A stretch of 64,000 nucleotides of DNA, taken from contig CP124680.1 in the NCBI GenBank assembly GCA_029961745.1, positions 3,472,001 through 3,536,000 of the forward strand, read 5' to 3'. The translations under genes were made by a program, and so were the position numbers. Every line of letters starts with the position of its first letter. Positions within the stretch are counted from its first letter, which is position 1. The notes beneath the pieces were generated by a model. That model was given only the letters and a program-made list of their open reading frames with translations. It had not been told where the DNA came from and searched no databases. Positions 18,496-26,507 of the stretch are shown piece by piece. Source of the stretch: Nocardioides sp. L-11A (GTDB taxonomy: Bacteria > Actinomycetota > Actinomycetes > Propionibacteriales > Nocardioidaceae).

Positions 18496-20009
18496 GCCGC
18501 ACCCTGGCCGCGGCCTGGGCCGACCGCCTGGCGGATGCACCGGGCGCGGTGGCGATGAGCCACCGGGACCGACGCTGGACCCGGGCCGAGCTCGACCGCG
18601 CGGCGGGCGCGCTGGCCGCGACCTTCGCCGACCGCGGGGTGCGCGCCGGCGACCGCGTCGGGATCCGGCTGCAGAACGTGCCCGCCTTCCCCGTGGCGCT
18701 GCTGGCGTCGTGGCGGCTCGGCGCGGTGCCGCTGGTCCTGAACCCCATGTACACCGCGCGCGAGCTGCACGTGCTCCTCGCCGACTCGGGCGCGGTCGGC
18801 GTCCTGTGCGCCGCGGACGACCTCTCCCGGGTGGTCGAGGCCGGCGGCGGCACCGCGCTGCGGTGGACGCTCACCGCCGAGGAGCTCGGCGACGACCTGG
18901 GGTCCGCCGGGGATCCCGACCGGGACCTGCCGCCGTCCGGCGCGGACCCGGCCGACCCGGCCCTGATGATCTACACCTCCGGCACCACCGGACCGCCCAA
19001 GGGCGCGCTGTCCTCGCACGCCAACGTCCTGGCCACCGTCGACGGGTACGCCGACTGGCTGGGCCTGGTCGAGGGCGACGTGTCGCTCGCGATCGCCCCG
19101 CTCTTCCACACCACCGGGGCCGTGGCCAGCGCCGCGATCGCCCTGGTCCGCGGACTCGACCTGGTGCTGATCGGGCGCTTCGATCCCGGCGCCGCGCTGG
19201 CCGCGATCCGCGAGCACCGGGTGACGTTCACCGTCGGGGCGATCACCGCCTTCACGGCGCTGGGCCAGCACCCGGACGCCTCCCCCGAGACCTGCGCGTC
19301 GCTGCGCGTGGCCGCGTCCGGGGGCGCGCCGATCGCCCCGGCGACCGTGGCCCTGCTCGAGGAGCGACTGGGCTGCTACATCCACAACGTCTACGGCATG
19401 ACCGAGACCACCTCCGCAGTGGTGGCGGTGCCGACCGGGCAGCGGGCGCCGGTCGACCCGGTCACCGGAAGCCTCTCCGTCGGCGTCTGCCTGCCCGACG
19501 TCCGGGCGCGGGTGCTGGACCCCGACGGCCGCGAACTCGGACCCGGCGAGGTCGGCGAGCTGGAGTTGAGCGGTCCCTCCATGATGCTCGGCTACCACGA
19601 CCGTCCCACGGAGACGGCACAGACGCTGCGCGAGGGCTGGCTGCGCACCGGCGACGGCGGCTCCATCGACGCCGACGGCTGGATCTACCTGGCCGACCGG
19701 CTCAAGGACCAGATCAACGCCTCCGGCTTCAAGGTCTGGCCCCGCGAGGTGGAGGACGTCCTGTGCGAGCACCCGGCCGTGCTCGAGGTCGCGGTGGTCG
19801 GCAGGCCCGACGCGTACCGCGGCGAGACCGTGGTCGCCTTCGTCGCCCTCGCCGCCGGGAGGACCGCGAGCCCCGCGGAGCTGGTCGAGCACGCGCGCGG
19901 GCGGCTGGCCGCCTACAAGGTCCCGCGCGAGATCACGGTGCTGGAGCAGCTGCCGAAGACCGCGACGGGGAAGATCCAGCGCCGCGAGCTCCGCGTGGAT
20001 CCGGCCTAG
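18492..20009 (+). CDS. AMP-forming acyl-CoA synthetase
   Basis: 505-residue adenylate-forming ligase that activates a carboxylic acid to its CoA thioester. The P-loop [11 protein letters not shown] is at residues 161-171. [11 protein letters not shown] forms the acyl/AMP site, [25 protein letters not shown] the hinge region, and the catalytic lysine is Lys494 in [11 protein letters not shown]. The start overlaps the lldD stop (ATGA). Sequence alone does not fix the substrate; an aromatic or short fatty acid released from the imported ester is possible. This is the last GC-rich gene before the lower-GC segment. Confidence 0.93.
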   Translation: MSRTLAAAWADRLADAPGAVAMSHRDRRWTRAELDRAAGALAATFADRGVRAGDRVGIRLQNVPAFPVALLASWRLGAVPLVLNPMYTARELHVLLADSGAVGVLCAADDLSRVVEAGGGTALRWTLTAEELGDDLGSAGDPDRDLPPSGADPADPALMIYTSGTTGPPKGALSSHANVLATVDGYADWLGLVEGDVSLAIAPLFHTTGAVASAAIALVRGLDLVLIGRFDPGAALAAIREHRVTFTVGAITAFTALGQHPDASPETCASLRVAASGGAPIAPATVALLEERLGCYIHNVYGMTETTSAVVAVPTGQRAPVDPVTGSLSVGVCLPDVRARVLDPDGRELGPGEVGELELSGPSMMLGYHDRPTETAQTLREGWLRTGDGGSIDADGWIYLADRLKDQINASGFKVWPREVEDVLCEHPAVLEVAVVGRPDAYRGETVVAFVALAAGRTASPAELVEHARGRLAAYKVPREITVLEQLPKTATGKIQRRELRVDPA

Positions 20010-20059
20010 CTAGCCTCGATGTTTCACCGGGCCGCTTGAGGAACGGCGGCAAGGTGCGA

Positions 20060-20350
20060 CGGCGTTCTGCTGTGGTCGGAACCGGAGCCGTTTCGGATCC
20101 CACCGGCCTCGGCCAGTCCTGGGTCCCGGACGCGACCACCGGTTCTGCGTGTTTCGGGCCGGCATCCACGCGGTCAGCTCGGCGACCTGAGCACCCTCAC
20201 GCGGTTCTCCATCCTGTCGACCGCGGCGGTGTCGGCCCCGGACCAGCACCGGGTCACGCGCACCGGCAGGCAGGTGATCGAGCGCGGCGTCGACGGTGGT
20301 GACGTGGTCGGTCTCGATCCACGGCGACGCCCTCCCCGGTCGCAGATCCA
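20060..20350 (-). mobile_element. Degraded IS1380-family transposase, C-terminal remnant
   Basis: No intact gene lies between 20010 and 20447. On the minus strand, pieces of an IS1380-type transposase C-terminus are recognisable in two frames: AAVDRMENRVRVLR (about 20180-20235; family form A-x-V-E-D/N-R-I/V-R-x-L-K), then ELTAWM and RWDPKRLRFR (about 20080-20190; family form ELTAWM...RWEPKRLRLRL). The frame change and missing N-terminus show a dead copy. The assignment is from remembered family blocks without a search. It lies at the left edge of the lower-GC segment. Confidence 0.6.
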
Positions 20351-20397
20351 GCACCAGGCAGACGGGAGTGACAGGCGCCGAGCAAACCTGGTAGGTT

Positions 20398-20422
20398 TAC
20401 TCATCTGATGACCAGATGAGTA
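20398..20422. promoter_or_regulatory. GntR operator candidate, 10-bp inverted repeat
   Basis: TACTCATCTG and CAGATGAGTA form perfect ten-base arms around a five-base centre, ending 25 bp before the GTG of the GntR gene. The size and position suit an autoregulatory FadR/GntR-type operator. Confidence 0.6.
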
Positions 20423-20447
20423 GATCCAACGGAAGTGAGGCGACCCA

Positions 20448-21173
20448 GTGCGACCGAGCACCCGGTTGAGCGAGGCGTTGGAGATTCGCCTCTTGCGGGA
20501 GATTGTGGGCCGCAAGGTTCTTCCCGGCGAAGCGCTGCCCTCGGTAGCCGAGATCGCGGCAACCCATCAGGTGAGTCAGCCGATCGTGCGCGAGTGCATG
20601 CAAACCCTCGTCGCTGCGGGGGTGATTTCGGTGTCGCACGGGAAACGAACCCTCGTACGGCCGGCCGCCGACTGGAACGTTCTCTCCCCGTTGGTCCAGC
20701 ACGCATTCCATGCCGAGGGTCGCGGTAGCGAGCTTGTCAGGGACTTCTACGAGGTTCGGCGGATCCTGGAAGTCGGCGCAGTGCACGTCGCAATCGAGCA
20801 GGCATCGCAGGACCAGGTCCAGTTGATATGCGACCTATCTGACCGAATGAACGAAGTAGCTATCGGATCCCGGGACGTAGCGACCTTTCTTGAGCACGAC
20901 AGGCAGTTCCACGAGGCAGTTGCGTCGGCGACCAACAACGCCACATTGGCACAACTCATCCGGATGCTCTATGCGGCCAATAAGAACGAGTGGACCAGGT
21001 CGCAGGCCGCTGTCGGCGACCTTGAGGTCCTGGCCGAGCAACACGCCAAGATCGCTCAGGCAATCAAGGCGCGCGAACCGGGCAGCGCTGGCGAAGCAGT
21101 GGAACGGCACATTTCGACCGCGGTAGCGATCGAGGCCGGCCGGGATGCTCAGCGCTGCTGCGATGGATCGTGA
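20448..21173 (+). CDS. GntR-family regulator (FadR/FCD subfamily)
   Basis: 241 residues. The winged helix-turn-helix spans about residues 8-70 (LPSVAEIAATHQVSQPIVRECMQTLVAAGVI). The helical FCD effector domain follows, with the usual E-V-R...E beginning (FYEVRRILEVGAVHVAIEQA) and histidines in FLEHDRQFHEAVA and VERHIST that normally bind a metal near the ligand. The GTG at 20448 is preceded by a short purine-rich site. Codon use is less GC-biased than in the flanks. It probably controls the following aminotransferase, binding protein and gamma-glutamyltransferase-like genes. Confidence 0.9.
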   Translation: MRPSTRLSEALEIRLLREIVGRKVLPGEALPSVAEIAATHQVSQPIVRECMQTLVAAGVISVSHGKRTLVRPAADWNVLSPLVQHAFHAEGRGSELVRDFYEVRRILEVGAVHVAIEQASQDQVQLICDLSDRMNEVAIGSRDVATFLEHDRQFHEAVASATNNATLAQLIRMLYAANKNEWTRSQAAVGDLEVLAEQHAKIAQAIKAREPGSAGEAVERHISTAVAIEAGRDAQRCCDGS

Positions 21174-21228
21174 TGGCTGTCGACCGCGTGAACAAGTCAT
21201 TCCTCACTGATAGAAGAGCGAGAAATAG

Positions 21229-22551
21229 ATGAGTGGACTCCAGACAGCTCGGGCAACGGGGCGAGGCCTCGCCGAGCGGGCTCGTCGCGTAGTGCCTGGA
21301 GGCGTTAACAGCGGCCAGCGCCAGATACCCGGCCTTGAAGACCTTGTCGTCGTCGGAACTTCGGGCGCCCGGTTCACCGATGCCGACGGCAGAGAATATG
21401 TCGACTTCCATGCGGCCTTCGGTCCGCCGCTGTTGGGGCTGAACGATCCGGATGTCAACGCGGCGGTGGCCAGATCGTTGAAGGTCATGGGTCACACCGG
21501 CGTTGGCATCAACGCCCTGGAGGTTGAGCTCGCAGAGCGGATCGTTGACCTCGTCCCGTCGGTGGAGAAGGTGCTGCTGACGACGACGGGAAGTGAAGCC
21601 ACTTTCCATGCACTACGTCTTGCCCGGGCAGCGACAGGGCGCAAGAGAATCGTCAAGTTTCAAGGTTGCTTCCATGGCTGGCACGACTCGGTGGCCATGA
21701 ACGTCGCCACTCCGAGCGACTCGATCGGCAGCAAGCACCGGCTGTCCTCCGGGATGTTGGACGAAGCCGTGGAGTTGACCACCGTCCTTCCCTTCAACGA
21801 CGTGGACGCCTTGGAGCAGGAGTTCGCAGCGCGAGGCGACGAGGTCGCCGCTGTCATACTTGAACCGATACAACACAACATCGGAGCCGTTCTTCCGAAG
21901 CTGGAATTCCTCCAACGCTTGAGAGAGTTGTGCGACCGATTCTCCACCGTACTGATCTTCGATGAGGTCATCACGGGATTTCGTCACGGGCTGGACGGGT
22001 ACCAGGGTGTCGTTTCGATTCGCCCGGACCTCACCACCTTCGGCAAGTCGATGGGTAACGGATACCCGATTGCGGCCCTGGGTGGGCGGGCGGACTTGAT
22101 GGATATGTTCAGTTCCTCTCCCGGTAAGCCAGTATTCTTTGCGGGCACCTACAACGGGCATCCAGCGACCGTCTCCGCCGCACTCGCCACCATCGACAAA
22201 CTATGCAACGAACCAGTTTACGACCACATATTCCGATTGGGTGCGCAGATCAGGCTGGGCCTCGAGGAGCTGTACCGCGCCCTTGAGATCGATGCAGTAG
22301 TTTCGGGCTTCGGCTCAGTCTTCATCACCTACTTCCTGCGGCCGCCTGTCCACTGTTACGAGCACCTGCTCGCCAATGACGAGGAACTCTTTACGGGATA
22401 TCGTCGCGAACTACTCAATCACGGAGTCTTCGAGCTGCCGCTGAATCTGAAACGGAGCCACGTTTCCTACGCGCATCAAGAAGAGGATGTCCATCGTCTC
22501 TTGGACGCGACGGAGCGCGCCGTGAGAACTGTCGTTGCGCGGCGGGTGTGA
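21229..22551 (+). CDS. Class III PLP aminotransferase (glutamate-1-semialdehyde aminomutase-like)
   Basis: 440 residues. The N-terminus resembles HemL (ERARRVVPGGVNSGQR). PLP-site blocks are TTTGSEATFHALRLARAATGR, FHGWHD, FDEVITGFRHG and the Schiff-base Lys273 in TFGKSMGNG. The catabolic setting (GntR regulator, binding lipoprotein, gamma-glutamyltransferase-like enzyme) and divergence from true HemL argue for a transaminase or aminomutase acting on an imported amine or amino acid rather than tetrapyrrole synthesis. Its ribosome site is poor (AGAAGAGCGAGA). Lower GC than neighbours outside the segment. Confidence 0.85.
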   Translation: MSGLQTARATGRGLAERARRVVPGGVNSGQRQIPGLEDLVVVGTSGARFTDADGREYVDFHAAFGPPLLGLNDPDVNAAVARSLKVMGHTGVGINALEVELAERIVDLVPSVEKVLLTTTGSEATFHALRLARAATGRKRIVKFQGCFHGWHDSVAMNVATPSDSIGSKHRLSSGMLDEAVELTTVLPFNDVDALEQEFAARGDEVAAVILEPIQHNIGAVLPKLEFLQRLRELCDRFSTVLIFDEVITGFRHGLDGYQGVVSIRPDLTTFGKSMGNGYPIAALGGRADLMDMFSSSPGKPVFFAGTYNGHPATVSAALATIDKLCNEPVYDHIFRLGAQIRLGLEELYRALEIDAVVSGFGSVFITYFLRPPVHCYEHLLANDEELFTGYRRELLNHGVFELPLNLKRSHVSYAHQEEDVHRLLDATERAVRTVVARRV

Positions 22552-22568
22552 CAGGACTTGCCATTCGG

Positions 22569-22587
22569 GCCCGTTCGCGAAACGGGC
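22569..22587 (+). terminator. Hairpin after the aminotransferase gene
   Basis: GCCCGTT and AACGGGC form a perfect seven-base stem around a five-base loop, 18 bp after the stop codon. No T-run follows, so termination strength is uncertain. Confidence 0.45.
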
Positions 22588-22680
22588 GTCACCGTTGCCG
22601 ATCGGCCTCCAGGCGAGGAGCCGACGTTTCTGCGTGGCACCTCATCGGGCATTGTTTCGTGAATATCTGGCGGACGGGGA

Positions 22681-22709
22681 TTGACTACCGTAACCTCGGA
22701 GGTTATCTT
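22681..22709 (+). promoter_or_regulatory. Promoter with a 15-bp dyad inside the -35/-10 spacer
   Basis: TTGACT (22681-22686) and TATCTT (22704-22709) are separated by exactly 17 bp. A perfect dyad TAACCTC-G-GAGGTTA fills 22691-22705 and overlaps the first two bases of the -10. Bound protein would block polymerase or alter promoter geometry. The start codon is 47 bp downstream of the -10. Confidence 0.6.
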
Positions 22710-22755
22710 TTCATATAGTCCACGCGAGGTGGTCGCAGAGGTTTGGAGGTTGAGA

Positions 22756-24321
22756 GTGTCCCTGAATTCTGCTCATGAAATGATGAAACCGTCGGCAGGC
22801 GTCTTCAGATGGAGATGGACCGCCTTCGTGGCAAGTCTCGTCTTGGTGCTCGCTACTGCATGCAGTACCTCGAACTCAGAGGCCGACATAGAGGACCGTG
22901 TGCTCACGATCGGTCTTCCAGGTGGGCCCGCCAGCCTCGATCCGTCGAAAGACAGTCAGACCTTTGGCATCGTGCGTCCGCTGACCAACGAGCCACTCAC
23001 GCATGAAGCTCCCGACGGCTCGATCGAGCCCGCCTTGGCGACGTCGTGGAAGTACACCGACGACGAATACAAGGTGTTCGAGTTCACGCTGCGTGAGACG
23101 GCGATGTTCTCTGATGGAACCCCCGTTGACGCGAAGGCAACGGTTGCATGGTTGCGGTACTTCAGCCAGGGCTCGGGCATCTTCGTATCTGCCATGGGGC
23201 CGATCGAGTCCATCGAAGCAGTGGATCAGCACACCGTGAGATTGACCCTGGAGAGATCCAACCCGAGGATTCCGTATCTCTTCTCCGAGAATGGGAACTG
23301 GGGTGCAGTTTCGTCCACAGCGTCGATCGAGGAGCCGGGGACCCTCGAGACGTCGACCAGTGGAGCCGGGCCCTACATGCTCGACGCGGGCAGAACGATC
23401 AGCGACAACAAGTATGTTCTCGTGCCGAACCCGCATTATGATCGGCCCGAAGCCGCACCGTGGAAGGAAGTCGTCGTTGACATCATTCCGGATGCCAACG
23501 CCCGTCTTCAGGCCCAGCAGACGGGCCAGATCGACGTAGCCTGGGGCGATCTTCGCACAGCAGACGCCGCTCAAGACGCTGGGCTGGAAGTACTGGGCGT
23601 ACCAACAGTCACTGGTGGCTTGATCCTTGGTGATCGGAACAGCGACGGGCCGCTCGGGGATGTACGAGTTCGCCGGGCGCTGAACTATGCGGTGGACCGG
23701 GAGGCAGTCGCGGACGGTCTGGTCGGAGAGCACGGCATCACCACGTCTCAGATGCAATCACGAGATGGCTTCGATCAGGACTACCGGGAGTTCTACCCAT
23801 ACGACGTCGACCGCGCCCGAGAGCTGCTTGAGGAAGCAGGTTACGGCGACGACTTGACGCTCGAGGTTCTTGCGTTCGGCCCAGGCGGCGACCTGGGCAC
23901 GCCCCTGGCTCAGGCGATCGCATCGTACTGGTCGGAGCTGGGCATCGACGTGAAGATCACGACGGCGCCAACGGCGGCGGAGTACGTTGAGAAGCGAGCG
24001 TCGAATCGGTATGCGGTGCTCCACTATTCGGTGATCAACTGGCCGATGTATCTCTCCTACCAGATCGCGATGGCTCCCACGGGCGGGCAGAACCCGTTCG
24101 GCGCCTCGGATCCGGTCATGAACTCTCTGTTCGACGAGGGCGCCCGCACCGACGACCCGGGCATCTGGGCGCAGATGAGTCGCCGTTCGGTCGAGGAGGC
24201 CTACTTCGTGCCGACGTTGACTGTTCCCCGGCTGTACTACGTCTCCGATGGAGTCGAGGGCGTCGCCCTCACAGAGCAGCGTCCGGAGTTCAGCTGGGCT
24301 TCGGAGTGGTCACCGAGGTGA
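22756..24321 (+). CDS. Orphan ABC substrate-binding lipoprotein, family 5
   Basis: 521 residues. The GTG at 22756 lies six bases after GGAGG; the frame could open at 22681, but that would start inside the promoter. It has a basic N-terminus, a hydrophobic helix and a lipobox ending in ATAC, then SBP_bac_5 blocks (LTIGLPGGPASLDPSK; FSDGTPVDAKATVAWL; VRRALNYAVDREAV). No permease or ATPase genes accompany it, so it must use a transporter encoded elsewhere or be a remnant of a larger cluster. Neighbouring enzymes suggest a gamma-glutamyl compound or small peptide as ligand; this is inference. Confidence 0.88.
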   Translation: MSLNSAHEMMKPSAGVFRWRWTAFVASLVLVLATACSTSNSEADIEDRVLTIGLPGGPASLDPSKDSQTFGIVRPLTNEPLTHEAPDGSIEPALATSWKYTDDEYKVFEFTLRETAMFSDGTPVDAKATVAWLRYFSQGSGIFVSAMGPIESIEAVDQHTVRLTLERSNPRIPYLFSENGNWGAVSSTASIEEPGTLETSTSGAGPYMLDAGRTISDNKYVLVPNPHYDRPEAAPWKEVVVDIIPDANARLQAQQTGQIDVAWGDLRTADAAQDAGLEVLGVPTVTGGLILGDRNSDGPLGDVRVRRALNYAVDREAVADGLVGEHGITTSQMQSRDGFDQDYREFYPYDVDRARELLEEAGYGDDLTLEVLAFGPGGDLGTPLAQAIASYWSELGIDVKITTAPTAAEYVEKRASNRYAVLHYSVINWPMYLSYQIAMAPTGGQNPFGASDPVMNSLFDEGARTDDPGIWAQMSRRSVEEAYFVPTLTVPRLYYVSDGVEGVALTEQRPEFSWASEWSPR

Positions 24322-24519
24322 CGGCAGAGGCGACGTCGCGCGATCAAGGGACGGGCCGTTGTGGCGCATCGCCCTGTTCACCTCGATGAGAGCAGGGCTC
24401 TGTCGTCTCACGATCGAAGCAAACGCCGTCGGTGGGGTACCCCCCGTCGTCACGCCCCGGCGGCGACGCACCCCGACCCGACCGAACCGAACCATCAGTA
24501 GTGAGATTGGAGAGAGAAG

Positions 24520-26133
24520 ATGAACAACGTCAACGGCATGGTGGTCTGCCCTGAGCCCAGGGCGGCTGAGATCGGGGCCGACATCCTGCGGGCGGGCGGC
24601 AACGCCTTCGACGCGGCGGTGGCGGCAGGCTTCGCGCAGATGGTGTACAGCCCGTTCATGTGCGGCCTTGGTGGATGGGGAATGGCGACTCTCTACGATG
24701 CGGGGAGCCAGACCACCGAGCACGTCGGCTTCCCAGCGAAGGTCGGCTCGAAGATGCACCCGGAGATGTGGGCAGACGACATCATGGGGTACACCGACAT
24801 GTGGCATGTCGGGATTGTGCGGGATCACGTCAATCTGATGGGCTACACCGCCATCATGACGCCGGGCGTGGTGGCCGGCCTGGGCGAGATTCATCGCAAG
24901 CACGGCTCACTGCCCTGGAGTGAACTGATCGCTCCCAGTGTCGCAGCCAGCGAAGAGGGATTCCCGTTTCCGGAGGAAGTAGCGCTGGTCACTCGAAGTT
25001 TCGTGCTCCCGGGAATGCCTTCGATCGAGGAGCACTACTGTTGGTCGCCCGACGCGAAGGAATTGTTCATCGGACCGGACGGCCGGTTGAAGAGAACTGG
25101 CGAGCATTACCGGAATCCGGACCAGGCTCGGTCGCTGCAGCAGATTGCCGATCGTGGCCCGGAGGACTTCTACACAGGAGACCTGGCCGGGGTCATTGTC
25201 GAGGACTTCGAACGGAACGGTGCGTTCGTCACAGCGGAGGACCTGAGCGAGTACCAGCCGGAAATCGGAGCCCCGCTGTCGACCAGTTACCGAGGCTTTC
25301 GAGCGGAGTCATCTCCTCCCCCGAACGGCGGTCTGCTGACGCTCCACATCCTTCGGGTACTGGAACGTTTCGATCTTGGTCGCCTGGAACACAACGGTCC
25401 AGAACATGCGTTCATCATGGGTGCGGCCATGGCGTGGGCAGGTGTCGTTCGCTTCCGGTACCTCGGCGACCCCAAGTACGCCGACGTTCCTGTCGAGCAC
25501 GTCCTCTCCGACGAATACTGCGACGAGGTGGCTGACAATATTCGTCGAGGTCAGCTCCCCGATGTCGACGTTCTGGATGAACCGCGTGGGACGACCCACC
25601 TTGTCGTCAGCGATCGCATGGGCAACTGCGTCTCGATGACGCAGACGCTGACCTTGTCCTCAGGTGTCATCATCCCCGGGACTGGCTTCCCGTGGAATGG
25701 ATGCGCCAGCCTGATGGACCCTGAGCCGGGCCGACCGAACTCTCTCGTGCCGGGTCGATCTCGCGCCAACGCTGCCTCGCCGACGATCTTGTTCAAGGAT
25801 GGCGAGCCGCGTCTCATCCTTGGCGCCCCGGGAGGGTACTCGGTCTCCAGTGCGGTGACGCAGGCATTGGTCAACATGATCGATTTCGGGATGTCCCCGC
25901 TGGAGGCGGTATCTGTCCCTCGGCTACACAGTGAAGGCACGATCCTCTTCGCTGAAGGAAGGTTCCCCCTCCGCACGATCGAGGAACTCAAAAGGCGAGG
26001 ATTTCCGGTGGAGCACCGGGCTCAGAATTACGACTCCCTGTTTGGTCGGGTTCAACTCATCGAACTCGAAGGTGGAGTCGCCCGCGGCGCTTCCGACCCG
26101 CGCAAGGATGGCGGCGCTCCGATGTCGGGCTAG
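24520..26133 (+). CDS. Gamma-glutamyltransferase-like Ntn-hydrolase, no signal peptide
   Basis: 537 residues. The autocatalytic-processing nucleophile is most likely Thr358 in RGTTHLVVSD, followed by GNCVSMTQT. The substrate loop GAPGGYSV near the end is also typical, as are AAEIGADILRAGGNAFDAAVAAG at the N-terminus and STSYRG. Unlike classical periplasmic Ggt it has no signal peptide, so it should act in the cytoplasm on an imported substrate. The ATG follows GGAG by seven bases. It is the last gene of the lower-GC segment. Acylase relatives of this family hydrolyse other amides, so the gamma-glutamyl substrate is not certain. Confidence 0.87.
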   Translation: MNNVNGMVVCPEPRAAEIGADILRAGGNAFDAAVAAGFAQMVYSPFMCGLGGWGMATLYDAGSQTTEHVGFPAKVGSKMHPEMWADDIMGYTDMWHVGIVRDHVNLMGYTAIMTPGVVAGLGEIHRKHGSLPWSELIAPSVAASEEGFPFPEEVALVTRSFVLPGMPSIEEHYCWSPDAKELFIGPDGRLKRTGEHYRNPDQARSLQQIADRGPEDFYTGDLAGVIVEDFERNGAFVTAEDLSEYQPEIGAPLSTSYRGFRAESSPPPNGGLLTLHILRVLERFDLGRLEHNGPEHAFIMGAAMAWAGVVRFRYLGDPKYADVPVEHVLSDEYCDEVADNIRRGQLPDVDVLDEPRGTTHLVVSDRMGNCVSMTQTLTLSSGVIIPGTGFPWNGCASLMDPEPGRPNSLVPGRSRANAASPTILFKDGEPRLILGAPGGYSVSSAVTQALVNMIDFGMSPLEAVSVPRLHSEGTILFAEGRFPLRTIEELKRRGFPVEHRAQNYDSLFGRVQLIELEGGVARGASDPRKDGGAPMSG

Positions 26134-26201
26134 CCCGGATCGTTCACGACGCGGCCTGATCGGAGCGTAAAGGTACGGAAGCGCCTGCGGGCGCCGACGG
26201 T

Positions 26202-26507
26202 GTGGGGGACGCTGAGGCAGGTCACCCCAGTCAGGAGGAAGTAGGTCCCGACGGCGCGAGCACGGACTCGTCGTCATGTCTGGGCGCAGGCAACGCCGGG
26301 TCGAACACCACCGCCGACCACATCGAGGTGCTGACCGGGGCGATCGCCCAGGTCCCCGGCGCCCACCGCCGCATATTGCTGATCCGCTCCGACGGCGCCG
26401 GCGCATGCCACGGCCTGCCCGACTGGTTGGCCGAACAGGACCAACATCGGCTCACCTCACCCAGACGCGCCATCACCGGCGCCGTCATGAAGGACCGGGC
26501 TGGCTAG
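26202..26507 (+). mobile_element. IS1380-family transposase fragment at the dxr border
   Basis: The open stretch encodes a central block typical of IS1380 transposases: GAGNAGSNTTADHIEVL, AIAQVPGAHRRILLIRSDGAG, then LPDWLAEQ (about 26286-26435). No N- or C-terminal part is present. It points right, opposite to the remnant at 20060-20350, so the two fragments face away from the segment between them. The open frame ends in a TAG whose complement provides the dxr stop codon, so the fragment directly abuts dxr. Nothing else is recognised in 26134-26201. Confidence 0.65.

Noticed and set aside
21229..22551. HemL for haem synthesis
   Set aside because: PLP motifs match the superfamily, but the context is catabolic and lower-GC with no other hem genes, so a biosynthetic role was not assigned.
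24248..24523. Small plus-strand frame overlapping the end of the binding-protein gene and the 198-bp gap before the GGT gene
   Set aside because: No ribosome site, no family recognised, and most of its first third is a shadow of the preceding gene.
1024..26503. tRNA-type attachment sites or an integrase at the island edges
   Set aside because: I saw no tRNA gene, integrase or flanking direct repeat at 1024-1157 or 26134-26503; only the IS1380 fragment.
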